This document shows, one piece after another, positions 34,908 to 42,085 of a stretch of 42,085 bases of DNA. The stretch comes from Clostridiales bacterium (GTDB lineage Bacteria; Bacillota; Clostridia; Lachnospirales; Lachnospiraceae), in NCBI GenBank assembly GCA_012512855.1, contig JAAZDK010000080.1, positions 1 to 42,085 on the forward strand, in the 5' to 3' direction. The notes under the pieces were generated by a model, which did no database searches, was not told where the DNA came from, and saw only the letters and a program-made list of their open reading frames with translations. Made by a program: the position numbers and the translations under genes. How positions within the stretch are numbered: position 1 is the stretch's first letter; the number at the start of each line of letters is the position of its first letter.

Positions 34908-35699
34908 ATGGGAGAAGTAATAGTTGTTACATCCGGAAAGGGTGGCGTTGGCAAAACAACGACTACTGCAAATGTTGGTACAGGCCTGGCCATGCTGGGC
35001 AAAAAGGTAGTACTGATTGATACCGATATAGGATTGAGAAATCTGGATGTTGTTATGGGTTTGGAAAACCGTATAGTTTACAATCTCGTCGATGTTATTG
35101 AGGGGGCCTGCAGAATTCGCAATGCACTGATAAAGGACAAGCGTTTCCCTAACCTTTACCTTTTGCCTTCGGCGCAGACAAGAGACAAAAATGCGGTAAC
35201 ACCCGAACAGATGAAAAAACTGGCGGATGAGCTCCGTGACGAATTTGATTACATAATACTTGACTGTCCCGCCGGAATAGAGCAGGGCTTTAAGAATGCT
35301 ATAGCCGGAGCGGACAGAGCCTTGGTTGTTACCACACCTGAGGTCAGCGCAGTAAGAGATGCCGACAGAATAATCGGTCTTCTTGAGGCAAATGAAATGA
35401 AGCAGGTACACTTGATTGTAAACAGAATCCGCATGGATATGGTAAAACGCGGAGATATGATGTCAAGTGATGATGTTTGTGAAATTCTAGCAATAGACTT
35501 GATTGGTATAGTGCCTGATGACGAGAACATAGTTATATCCACCAATCAGGGTGAGCCTTTGGTAGGTTCTGATTCACTTGCCGGAAGAGCCTTTATGAAT
35601 ATCTGCCAGCGAATTATGGGCGAAGATGTGCCATTTATGGAATTAGATGAAAAACGCAGCATATTCAGTAGGCTATTTGGAAAACATAAGAAAAACTAA
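34908..35699 (+). CDS. minD: Septum site-determining ATPase MinD
   Basis: A 263-residue membrane-cycling ATPase that recruits MinC. The deviant Walker A SGKGGVGKTT (Lys11 and Lys16), DTDIGLRNLDVVMGLE and IILDCPAGIE are hallmark motifs. The C-terminal SIFSRLFGKHK forms the amphipathic membrane-binding helix. GGAGGA (34896-34901) fixes ATG 34908. MinE follows 11 bases after the stop. A stem-loop (34851-34885) in the 156-base minC-minD gap may tune expression. Confidence 0.97.
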   Translation: MGEVIVVTSGKGGVGKTTTTANVGTGLAMLGKKVVLIDTDIGLRNLDVVMGLENRIVYNLVDVIEGACRIRNALIKDKRFPNLYLLPSAQTRDKNAVTPEQMKKLADELRDEFDYIILDCPAGIEQGFKNAIAGADRALVVTTPEVSAVRDADRIIGLLEANEMKQVHLIVNRIRMDMVKRGDMMSSDDVCEILAIDLIGIVPDDENIVISTNQGEPLVGSDSLAGRAFMNICQRIMGEDVPFMELDEKRSIFSRLFGKHKKN

Positions 35700-35710
35700 G
35701 GAGGTACATT

Positions 35711-35986
35711 ATGGGCTTTTCCGATTTCTTTAGGAAAAAAGGAACCAGCAGCATTGCAAAGGACAGATTGAAGCTGGTTTTGGTGTCTGATCGTGCAGGT
35801 TGCTCTCCGGAGATAATGGAACAGATAAAGAATGATATTATCGCCGTTATATCAAAATACATTGAAATTGACCTGGACGGCCTGGATATCAAGATTACAC
35901 AGACGGAATCTGAAAGCAATAACGGTACGGTTCCTGCGTTGTTTGCCAATATACCAATCAAGGACTTAAAGGCTTCAAAAAGGTAA
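35711..35986 (+). CDS. minE: Cell division topological specificity factor MinE
   Basis: A 91-residue regulator that stimulates MinD ATPase and drives its release from the membrane. The N-terminal GFSDFFRKKG is the membrane-targeting helix; AKDRLKLVLVSDRAG is the MinD-binding segment; the remainder is the dimeric beta domain. AGGAGG before ATG 35711. Having minE means pole-to-pole oscillation of MinCD is possible, unlike the DivIVA/MinJ system of Bacillus. Confidence 0.96.
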   Translation: MGFSDFFRKKGTSSIAKDRLKLVLVSDRAGCSPEIMEQIKNDIIAVISKYIEIDLDGLDIKITQTESESNNGTVPALFANIPIKDLKASKR

Positions 35987-36000
35987 AGGATGTAGACCGG

Positions 36001-37143
36001 ATGTTTAATATATTAAAGCAATATCAATATAAAAAATACAGCATAACACTCGTTGCTGCTGTTTTACTGCTTGGCTTGACGGGGGCATATTTAATCAGAC
36101 AGGTGCAGACTCCGGAGGACGGTAATCTGTTCTTAAGACACCTGGTAGGATTAGTAGGTGGTCTGTTTGTGGCATTGGTGGTTTCCCTGTTTGATTATCA
36201 TTTTATATGCGCCTTCTATATTTTGATGTATTTGTTCAATCTCCTGTTACTAATACTCGTTAAGGTAAATGGAAAAACCCTTAATTATGCCAAGCGCTGG
36301 GTGGAAATTGCAGGTATTCAGTTTCAACCCTCGGAATTGTCTAAGGTATTATTGATATTGTTTTTTTCCATGCTGTTTACCAAATTCAGACATAAAATTA
36401 ATAATTTCTTTGTTATAATGCTGTCACTGGTTTTGATAGGCATACCGGTTTATTTTATTCTGGAACAACCAAACCTTTCAACCAGCCTGCTTATAATGTT
36501 TATCTTTTGTGCTATTATCTTTGCGGCGGGACTGAGCTGGAAGATAATATTGCCGGTATTATTTATCGGAATCCCTGCATTTCTTGGCCTATTATGGTAT
36601 GTCCAGCAGGATTACCAGATACTTTTGGAGCCATATCAGCGTAACAGAGTCATGTCCATACTGCACCCTGAGGAGCATCCTGAAACTATGTTTCAGCAGG
36701 ATAATTCAGTTACTGCTATAGGTTCCGGACAGCTATACGGAAAGGCCTTTACTGATAATACTGATATCCGCAATTATAAATATGTACCTATATCCGAAAG
36801 TGATTTTATTTTTTCAGTGGCAGGTGAAGAATTCGGTTTTATTGGCAGTTGCTTTATATTATTTATTTATGCTGTAATAATATATATCTGCCTGGCAACA
36901 GCCAAAAGGGCGCCTGATTATCTTGGAATGCTGATTGCAGTCGGAGTAGCTTCAATGTTTATGTTCCAGGTTTTTATCAACATTGGCGTAGCTTCATCAC
37001 TTCTGCCCAATACTGGTATACCGCTTCCCTTTATGAGCTACGGCTTAAGCTCAATGATTAGCGGAATGATAGCAGTAGGCCTCATTCTAAACATACGGAT
37101 ACAGCCACCTCAAAAGATCAGGGGTTATTATTCAAGAAATTAA
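36001..37143 (+). CDS. rodA: RodA/FtsW family peptidoglycan glycosyltransferase
   Basis: A 380-residue integral membrane protein with about ten helices. Family (SEDS) signatures include YAKRWVEIAGIQFQPSELSK, YQRNRV and the C-terminal GIPLPFMSYGLSSM. SEDS proteins polymerise lipid II; RodA works with PBP2 in the elongasome. The call RodA rather than FtsW or SpoVE rests on linkage to mreBCD, PBP2 and min genes. It starts 14 bases after minE, so it is co-transcribed. Confidence 0.9.
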   Translation: MFNILKQYQYKKYSITLVAAVLLLGLTGAYLIRQVQTPEDGNLFLRHLVGLVGGLFVALVVSLFDYHFICAFYILMYLFNLLLLILVKVNGKTLNYAKRWVEIAGIQFQPSELSKVLLILFFSMLFTKFRHKINNFFVIMLSLVLIGIPVYFILEQPNLSTSLLIMFIFCAIIFAAGLSWKIILPVLFIGIPAFLGLLWYVQQDYQILLEPYQRNRVMSILHPEEHPETMFQQDNSVTAIGSGQLYGKAFTDNTDIRNYKYVPISESDFIFSVAGEEFGFIGSCFILFIYAVIIYICLATAKRAPDYLGMLIAVGVASMFMFQVFINIGVASSLLPNTGIPLPFMSYGLSSMISGMIAVGLILNIRIQPPQKIRGYYSRN

Positions 37144-37284
37144 TTTATGATTTAGTGCAATTATTTTTATTATTATCAAAATGCTTCTGTAAGAAGCTCT
37201 GAAAGAAATCCTGAAGGAAATCTTATAGAAAAGGCAAGAATATAATTCGGATGAATTTCGTTGATAGTAAGAAGGGAGTTATCC

Positions 37285-37683
37285 ATGAATATAGCAATGA
37301 TTGCTCATGATGCAAAGAAAAAGCTTATGCAAAATTTCTGCATAGCATATCGTGGTATCTTAAATAAGCATACCTTGTATGCAACCGGTACAACCGGACG
37401 CCTGATTGAAGAGGTTACAAATCTCAACGTGCATAAATTCCTGGCAGGGCATCTTGGAGGAGAGCAGCAGCTGGGAGCACAGATAGAGCATAACCAAATA
37501 GATTTGGTTATTTTCCTGAGAGACCCTCTTACTCCTAAATCCCATGAGCCGGATGTAAACAATATATTCAGATTATGTGATACACATAATATTCCACTTG
37601 CAACCAATCTGGCTACTGCCGAATTGCTGATTAAAGCCCTGGACAGAGGAGATCTTGACTGGAGGGAGCTCTTTAAAACCTGA
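37285..37683 (+). CDS. mgsA: Methylglyoxal synthase
   Basis: A 132-residue enzyme that converts dihydroxyacetone phosphate to methylglyoxal and phosphate, a bypass that relieves sugar-phosphate stress. Motifs: MIAHDAKK, the phosphate-binding [24 protein letters not shown] and the catalytic Asp in [22 protein letters not shown] (37272-37278) fixes ATG 37285. It lies 141 bases after rodA. Confidence 0.96.
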   Translation: MNIAMIAHDAKKKLMQNFCIAYRGILNKHTLYATGTTGRLIEEVTNLNVHKFLAGHLGGEQQLGAQIEHNQIDLVIFLRDPLTPKSHEPDVNNIFRLCDTHNIPLATNLATAELLIKALDRGDLDWRELFKT

Positions 37684-37715
37684 TTATAAAATATTAGGCT
37701 GGAGATGGTATACTT

Positions 37716-38681
37716 ATGAAAAAGGCATTTTTGCTTGTGCTTTTAATGGTGTCTGTCTATTTTGCAGGATGCAAAAGGATCTCTGACACCTTTCTCGCCT
37801 TCACAGAAGCCGATAATATGAAAAAAGCAATAGCGCATAATATTACTGAACTTGATTTCTATGCCAAAGACATAGTAGTGGTTACGGAAGAGCAAAATTC
37901 CGGCAACGACAGTAATCTTGATGCGGGTGCCGTATTGCTGGTTGACATAAGCGACAATGAAACACTCTATGCAAGCAATGCCTATAAGAGTATGTATCCG
38001 GCCAGTCTGGTAAAGCTCCTTACCTCGCTTATTGTCCTTGAAGACGGAGAATTAACCGATACTGTCAGTATCAGCAGGAATGCAGTCAAAATTGCAGAAA
38101 GCCGTGCCAGGGTATGCGGTTTTAAGGAAGGGGACAGCGTCAGCCTTGAAACTCTGCTCAATTGCCTCCTGGTGTATTCCGGCAATGATGCCGCTGTGGC
38201 TATCGCCGAGCATATTGCAGGAAACGAGGAGGAGTTTGTAAAACTGATGAATAGCAAAGCTCTCCAGACAGGAGCAACCGCATCCAGATTTGCAAATCCG
38301 CATGGCCTGCATGATGATATGCAGTATATTACGGCCTATGATATATATCTTATATTCAATAAGCTGTTGAAATACGATACATTTCGCTCAATAATAAATA
38401 AAGCCGATTTCGAAGCCGAATATCTTGAAAGCAGCGGTAATATAAAGAAGAAAAGCTTTAAATCAACCAACCAGTATTTAACCGGTGATGTGCAGGCTCC
38501 TGAGGGTATAGATGTAATAGGCGGCATATCCGGCACTACAAGGAAATCCGGAAGCTGCATGATTCTGCTGTGCAGGGATGATAAAGGCAGCGAATATATT
38601 GCCATAATACTTGATACAAAGGATAACAATACCCTATATACGCAAATGTCTTATTTGCTTTCCCTTACCGCCACCAGATAA
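37716..38681 (+). CDS. D,D-carboxypeptidase family (S11) lipoprotein with KTG motif replaced
   Basis: A 321-residue protein with a lipoprotein signal (MKKAFLLVLLMVSVYFAGC; lipid-modified Cys19). The peptidase S11/PBP5-type core has Ser97-x-x-Lys100 (ASLVK) and Ser155-Gly-Asn157 (YSGNDAA). At the third motif, where PBP5 enzymes read GGKTGxT followed by AGxC, this protein reads GGISGTTRKSGSC: Ile271-Ser272-Gly273 instead of KTG. The C-terminal PBP5 beta domain is missing. With the Lys gone, activity on D-Ala-D-Ala may be reduced or shifted, or the protein may only bind peptidoglycan. It follows mgsA by 32 bases. Confidence 0.85.
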   Translation: MKKAFLLVLLMVSVYFAGCKRISDTFLAFTEADNMKKAIAHNITELDFYAKDIVVVTEEQNSGNDSNLDAGAVLLVDISDNETLYASNAYKSMYPASLVKLLTSLIVLEDGELTDTVSISRNAVKIAESRARVCGFKEGDSVSLETLLNCLLVYSGNDAAVAIAEHIAGNEEEFVKLMNSKALQTGATASRFANPHGLHDDMQYITAYDIYLIFNKLLKYDTFRSIINKADFEAEYLESSGNIKKKSFKSTNQYLTGDVQAPEGIDVIGGISGTTRKSGSCMILLCRDDKGSEYIAIILDTKDNNTLYTQMSYLLSLTATR

Positions 38682-38717
38682 TTTAATAATCTTTTCCTGT
38701 AATAATGATTTTTGTAG

Positions 38718-38746
38718 TTGTTTTTATGTGACAATTGTACTATAAT
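38718..38746 (+). promoter_or_regulatory. Candidate promoter of the small P-loop gene
   Basis: TTGTTT (38718-38723) and perfect TATAAT (38741-38746) with a 17-bp spacer. The leader is about 75 bases. Confidence 0.45.
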
Positions 38747-38828
38747 TGAATTATAAGTAATGGCTATTAAGGCATTATATACAAAAAATATGGCACCGTA
38801 TTGCGCCCACCAAAAGGAGGAGATTTCA

Positions 38829-39248
38829 ATGATATCGATAATTTCAGGTGAGAAGGGTAAGGGCAAGACAAAGATCCTTATCGATAAGGCAAACACCGAA
38901 GTTTCTACCGCAAAGGGAAGCATTGTTTATCTTGACAAGAGCAATAAGCATATGTATGAGCTCAGCAACAGAATAAGATTAATTAATGTCCGCGAATACT
39001 TCATTGAAAATCATAATGAGTTTATCGGTTTTGTCTGTGGAATAATTTCTGGTGATCATGATTTGCAAACCATCTATCTTGACAGTTTCCTCAAAAATGC
39101 CTTTGTAGATGATAACAATTTTGAACAGATAATAGCAAAGCTTGAGAAGATTTCTGAAGCTTTTAAGGTTGACTTTGTCCTTAGTATTTCTATGGACTAT
39201 GATAAATTACCGGAAAGTGTGAAAAAGTTTGTAATAGTATCATTATAA
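38829..39248 (+). CDS. Small P-loop NTP-binding protein of unknown function
   Basis: A 139-residue soluble protein. A canonical Walker A, GEKGKGKT (residues 7-14), lies at the very N-terminus. A second strand (GSIVYLDKS) follows, then a helical part with FIGFVCGIISGDHDLQTIYLDSF that could hold a Walker B-like acidic residue, and a last strand DFVLSIS. I do not recognise a named function; it looks like a minimal ATPase fold, shorter than ParA, PilT or SIMIBI relatives. AAAGGAGGAG (38813-38822) fixes ATG 38829. It has its own promoter and terminator, so it is expressed alone. Confidence 0.75.
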   Translation: MISIISGEKGKGKTKILIDKANTEVSTAKGSIVYLDKSNKHMYELSNRIRLINVREYFIENHNEFIGFVCGIISGDHDLQTIYLDSFLKNAFVDDNNFEQIIAKLEKISEAFKVDFVLSISMDYDKLPESVKKFVIVSL

Positions 39249-39282
39249 AATACTATGCATTCATATATAGCTGTGAATATAA

Positions 39283-39318
39283 AGGAGCGTTAAATTCCAA
39301 CGCTCCTATTATTATTGC
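39283..39318. terminator. Intrinsic terminator after the small P-loop gene
   Basis: A perfect 9-bp stem AGGAGCGTT (39283-39291) with AACGCTCCT (39299-39307) is followed by ATTATTATTG. It lies between convergent genes and could also stop minus-strand transcripts. Confidence 0.65.
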
Positions 39319-39363
39319 CTCTTTGCTTTTTTGATCTTTTCATTATTTAATTAACATTACACA

Positions 39364-39561
39364 TTATTCATTTCTTAATCTGCCAAAGAAGCTCAGTGCA
39401 TATAATCCAGATACACCAACAAGAGCATATATTATTCTGGATACAAGGGTCATATTACCGAATATTGCCTTCACAAGATCGAAATTAAAAAAACCGATTA
39501 GGCCCCAGTTGATCGCACCAATTACTACAAGTATAAGTGCTATATAATCCAGTGTTTTCAT
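39364..39561 (-). CDS. DUF378 small membrane protein
   Basis: A 65-residue protein with two predicted membrane helices (about 5-25 and 38-58). The family signature ALILVVIGAINWGLIGFF near the start and the GLYALSFFGRL end mark DUF378, for which no function is established. The complement start at 39561 has AAGGAGG upstream. It is the only minus-strand gene in the right half of the window. An 11-bp inverted repeat in its 5-prime region (39611-39638) may regulate it. Confidence 0.85.
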   Translation of the reverse strand: MKTLDYIALILVVIGAINWGLIGFFNFDLVKAIFGNMTLVSRIIYALVGVSGLYALSFFGRLRNE

Positions 39562-39610
39562 GACAAACCTCCTTTTTGTGCATAATATTTCAAAAGGCTC
39601 TTGTTTCTTA

Positions 39611-39638
39611 TATTAAAAGAGATTTTTCTCTTTTAATA
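39611..39638. repeat. Perfect AT-rich inverted repeat in a divergent intergenic region
   Basis: TATTAAAAGAG (39611-39621) and CTCTTTTAATA (39628-39638) are perfect complements around a 6-base loop. It lies 50 bases upstream of the DUF378 start and about 190 bases from the HlyD-like gene. It could be an operator or a leader hairpin of DUF378. Confidence 0.5.
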
Positions 39639-39756
39639 GAATAACCAATTTCGTTTGCTTTATACATTTTCCAGTATTAAATATTTTTGCTTAATAAAGC
39701 AGCCTCCGGTTTCCTCGGCTTTTTTGGCATTTACCTCTATTTGCATTAAAAAAGGG

Positions 39757-39785
39757 TTTAAATTTTATTATAGAATCAGTATAAT
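39757..39785 (+). promoter_or_regulatory. Candidate promoter of the HlyD-like-yggS unit
   Basis: TTTAAA (39757-39762) and perfect TATAAT (39780-39785) with a 17-bp spacer, about 40 bases before the start codon. Confidence 0.45.
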
Positions 39786-39826
39786 ATCATAAGTGGAATA
39801 TAATTGGCACGACGGGAGGTGTAAGC

Positions 39827-41197
39827 TTGAGCGACAGCGGAAGGGTTGTTAAATTTAAAAGGCGCAGAACCATAAATATCGGAATTGTGGTGTTTTTAAT
39901 CCTGTTTTTATATATAGCCATTTACATATATATTTATTTAACCAAGGACAAGCTGTCTATCTATGAGGTCCACAGGGGAACTACAGCAATTGATAATCAT
40001 GTCACTGGAATTATCCTTCGAGATGAAAAGCTTGTATATTCAGATAAAGCGGGCTATATAACATATCATCAGAAGGAAGGGGCACGCGTAGCTAAGAATT
40101 CCGCCATATTTTCGGTAAATGAAAGTGGCCAGCTGGGTAACATAGTTGCCGTAAACGATATTCCGATAAGCTTATCCGGAAAAAATTATGACAAGATCAA
40201 GCATAATATAAAGAACTTCCAAAAGACATTTTCCAGCAACAGCTTTCATACAGTGTACAGATTCAAGGAAAATATTCAAAACACTGTTCTTGATATTATT
40301 AACGAGACAATAATAAGCCAGGGTAATAGCATTCTGGCAAATGCGAATATATCCTATTGTGATGAAAGCGGAGTTGTCACCTACTATATGGATTCATACG
40401 AAAGCCTAACACCTGAGTCTGTGACCCTTGAGCATTTCAATCAGGAAAATTATCAGCGTATCAATCTGCGGAATGCAAAGACTATAGAGCAGAGTAAACC
40501 GGTATATAAGCTGATCACATCGGAGAACTGGAACATAATTCTTTCCCTGTCAAAGCTGCAATTTGAAAAGCTTGTGGGGAAGGAAAGCGTGACATTTACA
40601 GTCCTGAATGATAATTTTAATATGACTGCTGATCTGGAGCTACTGCAGCCTAAGGGTGATGCTTTTTTTGCCCGGCTGATACTGAACAAATATATGTCAA
40701 ATTATCTTGAGGAACGCTTTATTGAAATAGAGCTAAATTTTGATTCGGTCTATGGACTGAAAATACCTGCTTCGGCCGTGGTGGAAAAGGAATTTTACCT
40801 GGTTCCGCTAAACTATTTTGCACAGGGCTCCGACAGCAAGGAGCTGGGCCTGACGAAAAAAACAATATCGGAAAAGGGCGATATTATATACAGCCATGTT
40901 CCTACTGATATATATTATCAGGACGAAAATGTGGCTTACATAGACAAGGACCTGTTCCCTCCCGGCACAATGATCCAGTCGCCGCTTGGTTCCGATGTAT
41001 ATATCCTTGCCGAAACAGGCAGATTAACAGGCGTATACAACGTTAACCAGGGCTATGCGGTATTTAGACGGATAGAGGTTTTATATCAGAACGATGAATA
41101 TTATATTATCAAGGAAAACACACCAAAAGGTGTTGCTGTGTATGATCATATTGCCCTGGATGGTTCGACTGCTGTAGACAATGCGATTATATATTGA
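39827..41197 (+). CDS. HlyD-like membrane protein without transporter partner
   Basis: A 456-residue protein. The basic N-terminus (KFKRRRT) precedes one membrane helix (about 17-38). The extracellular part opens with HRGTTAIDNHVTGIILRDEKLVYSDKAGYITYHQKEGARVAKN, a biotinyl/lipoyl-like hairpin as in membrane fusion proteins, then a helical stretch and a beta-rich C-terminal half. HlyD relatives couple inner-membrane pumps to export paths, but no ABC or RND gene is nearby. In clostridia such proteins occur next to yggS and sepF, suggesting a division or wall-linked role; this is inference. The start is TTG 39827 after GGGAGG (39814-39819). Confidence 0.7.
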   Translation: MSDSGRVVKFKRRRTINIGIVVFLILFLYIAIYIYIYLTKDKLSIYEVHRGTTAIDNHVTGIILRDEKLVYSDKAGYITYHQKEGARVAKNSAIFSVNESGQLGNIVAVNDIPISLSGKNYDKIKHNIKNFQKTFSSNSFHTVYRFKENIQNTVLDIINETIISQGNSILANANISYCDESGVVTYYMDSYESLTPESVTLEHFNQENYQRINLRNAKTIEQSKPVYKLITSENWNIILSLSKLQFEKLVGKESVTFTVLNDNFNMTADLELLQPKGDAFFARLILNKYMSNYLEERFIEIELNFDSVYGLKIPASAVVEKEFYLVPLNYFAQGSDSKELGLTKKTISEKGDIIYSHVPTDIYYQDENVAYIDKDLFPPGTMIQSPLGSDVYILAETGRLTGVYNVNQGYAVFRRIEVLYQNDEYYIIKENTPKGVAVYDHIALDGSTAVDNAIIY

Positions 41198-41262
41198 TTA
41201 TATTTGATTTTATTTAATAATATTGATACTATCTCAGGAATGGTAGGAAAGGCGTGATCGTT

Positions 41263-42024
41263 ATGATGAAGGATAATCTTGAAGTAATAGAGCAAAAAAT
41301 TGCAGAAGCCTGCATCAGGTCAGGAAGAAGAAGAGATGAGGTTACTCTGATAGCAGTCAGCAAGACAAAGCCTAATGAAATGCTTCAGGAAGCCTATAAC
41401 CTTGGAATACGCAACTTTGGCGAGAACAAGGTCCAGGAGCTGGTAGGCAAATACGAGGCACTGGATGCCGGCTTTGAAGAAAAGGTCAACTGGCATATGA
41501 TTGGACATCTTCAAAGAAACAAGGTTAAATATATAATAGACAAGGTTGCCCTAATCCATTCGGTTGATTCAGTCAAACTGGCGGAACAGATAGAAAAGGA
41601 AGCTGCAAAAAAGAATATAATTGCCGATATATTAATTGAGGTTAATATTGCTCAGGAAGAAACCAAATTCGGCATATCTGCCGACGAGCTTCTTCCTCTG
41701 ATATTAAATATCGCCTCATTTGAGCATATTCGGATAAGAGGCCTTATGACAATAGCGCCTTATGTTGAAAATCCTGAAAAAAACAGTGACTATTTCAAAA
41801 AAATGCGTCAATTATATGTTGACATAAAATCAAAAACCATTGATAATATTTATAATAAAAGCATATTGGAAGATAATGCACTCAATTGGGATAAAATATT
41901 GGACAAGTTTAACATTCTTTCAATGGGAATGACAGGCGATTATGAAGTAGCAATTGAGGAAGGAGCTACAATGGTTCGAATAGGAACCGGAATATTTGGA
42001 GAACGCGACTATAGCTTAACCTGA
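41263..42024 (+). CDS. yggS: YggS/PLPBP family PLP-binding homeostasis protein
   Basis: A 253-residue fold-type III PLP-binding protein that buffers pyridoxal phosphate; it has no known catalytic activity. The PLP Lys34 is in LIAVSKTKP. Other family motifs: RNFGENKVQEL, WHMIGHLQRNK, IHSVDS, VNIAQEETKFG, RGLMTIAPY and MGMTGDYEVAIEEGATMVRIGT. It is longer than the usual 225-235 residues because of an extra segment (about 193-215, TIDNIYNKSILEDNALNWDK) before LSMGM. ATG 41263 is preferred: AGGAAAGG (41245-41252) is 10 bases upstream, while GTG 41254 is too close. In Firmicutes sepF and ylmH usually follow; they would be beyond the window. Confidence 0.93.
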   Translation: MMKDNLEVIEQKIAEACIRSGRRRDEVTLIAVSKTKPNEMLQEAYNLGIRNFGENKVQELVGKYEALDAGFEEKVNWHMIGHLQRNKVKYIIDKVALIHSVDSVKLAEQIEKEAAKKNIIADILIEVNIAQEETKFGISADELLPLILNIASFEHIRIRGLMTIAPYVENPEKNSDYFKKMRQLYVDIKSKTIDNIYNKSILEDNALNWDKILDKFNILSMGMTGDYEVAIEEGATMVRIGTGIFGERDYSLT

Positions 42025-42085
42025 AACAGACATATTATGTCAGGTGTTCATGCGTTGGCATGGAGTTTAATTTAAAGTTTTAATA

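Noticed and set aside
34884-35411. Minus-strand frame of 175 codons opposite minD
   Set aside because: Entirely opposite conserved MinD motifs; no independent support.

Overview
The window reads as a chromosomal segment of a spore-forming, low-to-mid GC Clostridia, most likely Lachnospiraceae or a close relative that uses plant biomass. The reasons are a full-length spoIVA, strong AGGAGG-type ribosome binding sites with several TTG starts, intrinsic terminators, a Gram-positive rod-shape block (mreBCD, PBP2, minCDE, rodA, mgsA), and glycoside hydrolases of the kind common in fibre-degrading clostridia. The species assignment is inference. No rRNA, tRNA, CRISPR array, insertion sequence or prophage was seen.

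Layout. Positions 1-4620 hold single-gene units: a GNAT acetyltransferase, a CBM9-like/CE1-like esterase without a signal peptide, a histidine phosphatase and a bacteriohemerythrin, several with recognisable promoters and terminators. Positions 4797-13026 form a carbohydrate locus: an AraC-type regulator followed by GH36, GH2 and GH43 enzymes. None has a signal peptide and no transporter is present, so imported oligosaccharides are probably processed in the cytoplasm. The GH2 enzyme keeps both catalytic glutamates but has Tyr where E. coli LacZ has His540, the residue that contacts the galactose C6 hydroxyl. Lactose may therefore not be its substrate.

Positions 13046-17188 carry a membrane-anchored polysaccharide deacetylase (minus strand), spoIVA and a secreted SH3b-NlpC/P60 wall hydrolase behind a consensus sigma-A promoter. 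Positions 17511-25842 carry a membrane-anchored MutS-family ATPase, RNase HI, mutS, mutL and miaA. Next come a PLP enzyme of the YnbB/aluminium-resistance family, a DUF4321 protein and radC.

Positions 28543-37683 are the elongation and division-site block: mreB-mreC-mreD-PBP2, then minC-minD-minE-rodA-mgsA. The last part (37716-42024) holds a lipoprotein of the D,D-carboxypeptidase family whose KTG motif is replaced by ISG, a small orphan P-loop protein, a DUF378 membrane protein (minus strand), an orphan HlyD-like protein and the PLP-binding protein YggS.

I see no classical undescribed defence or mobile system. The best leads are the altered GH2 active site in its arabinogalactan-like locus, the roughly 240-residue insertion inside the PBP2 transpeptidase domain, the KTG-less carboxypeptidase homologue, the membrane MutS protein and two orphan conserved proteins near cell-division genes. 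Several non-coding inverted or direct repeats look regulatory.
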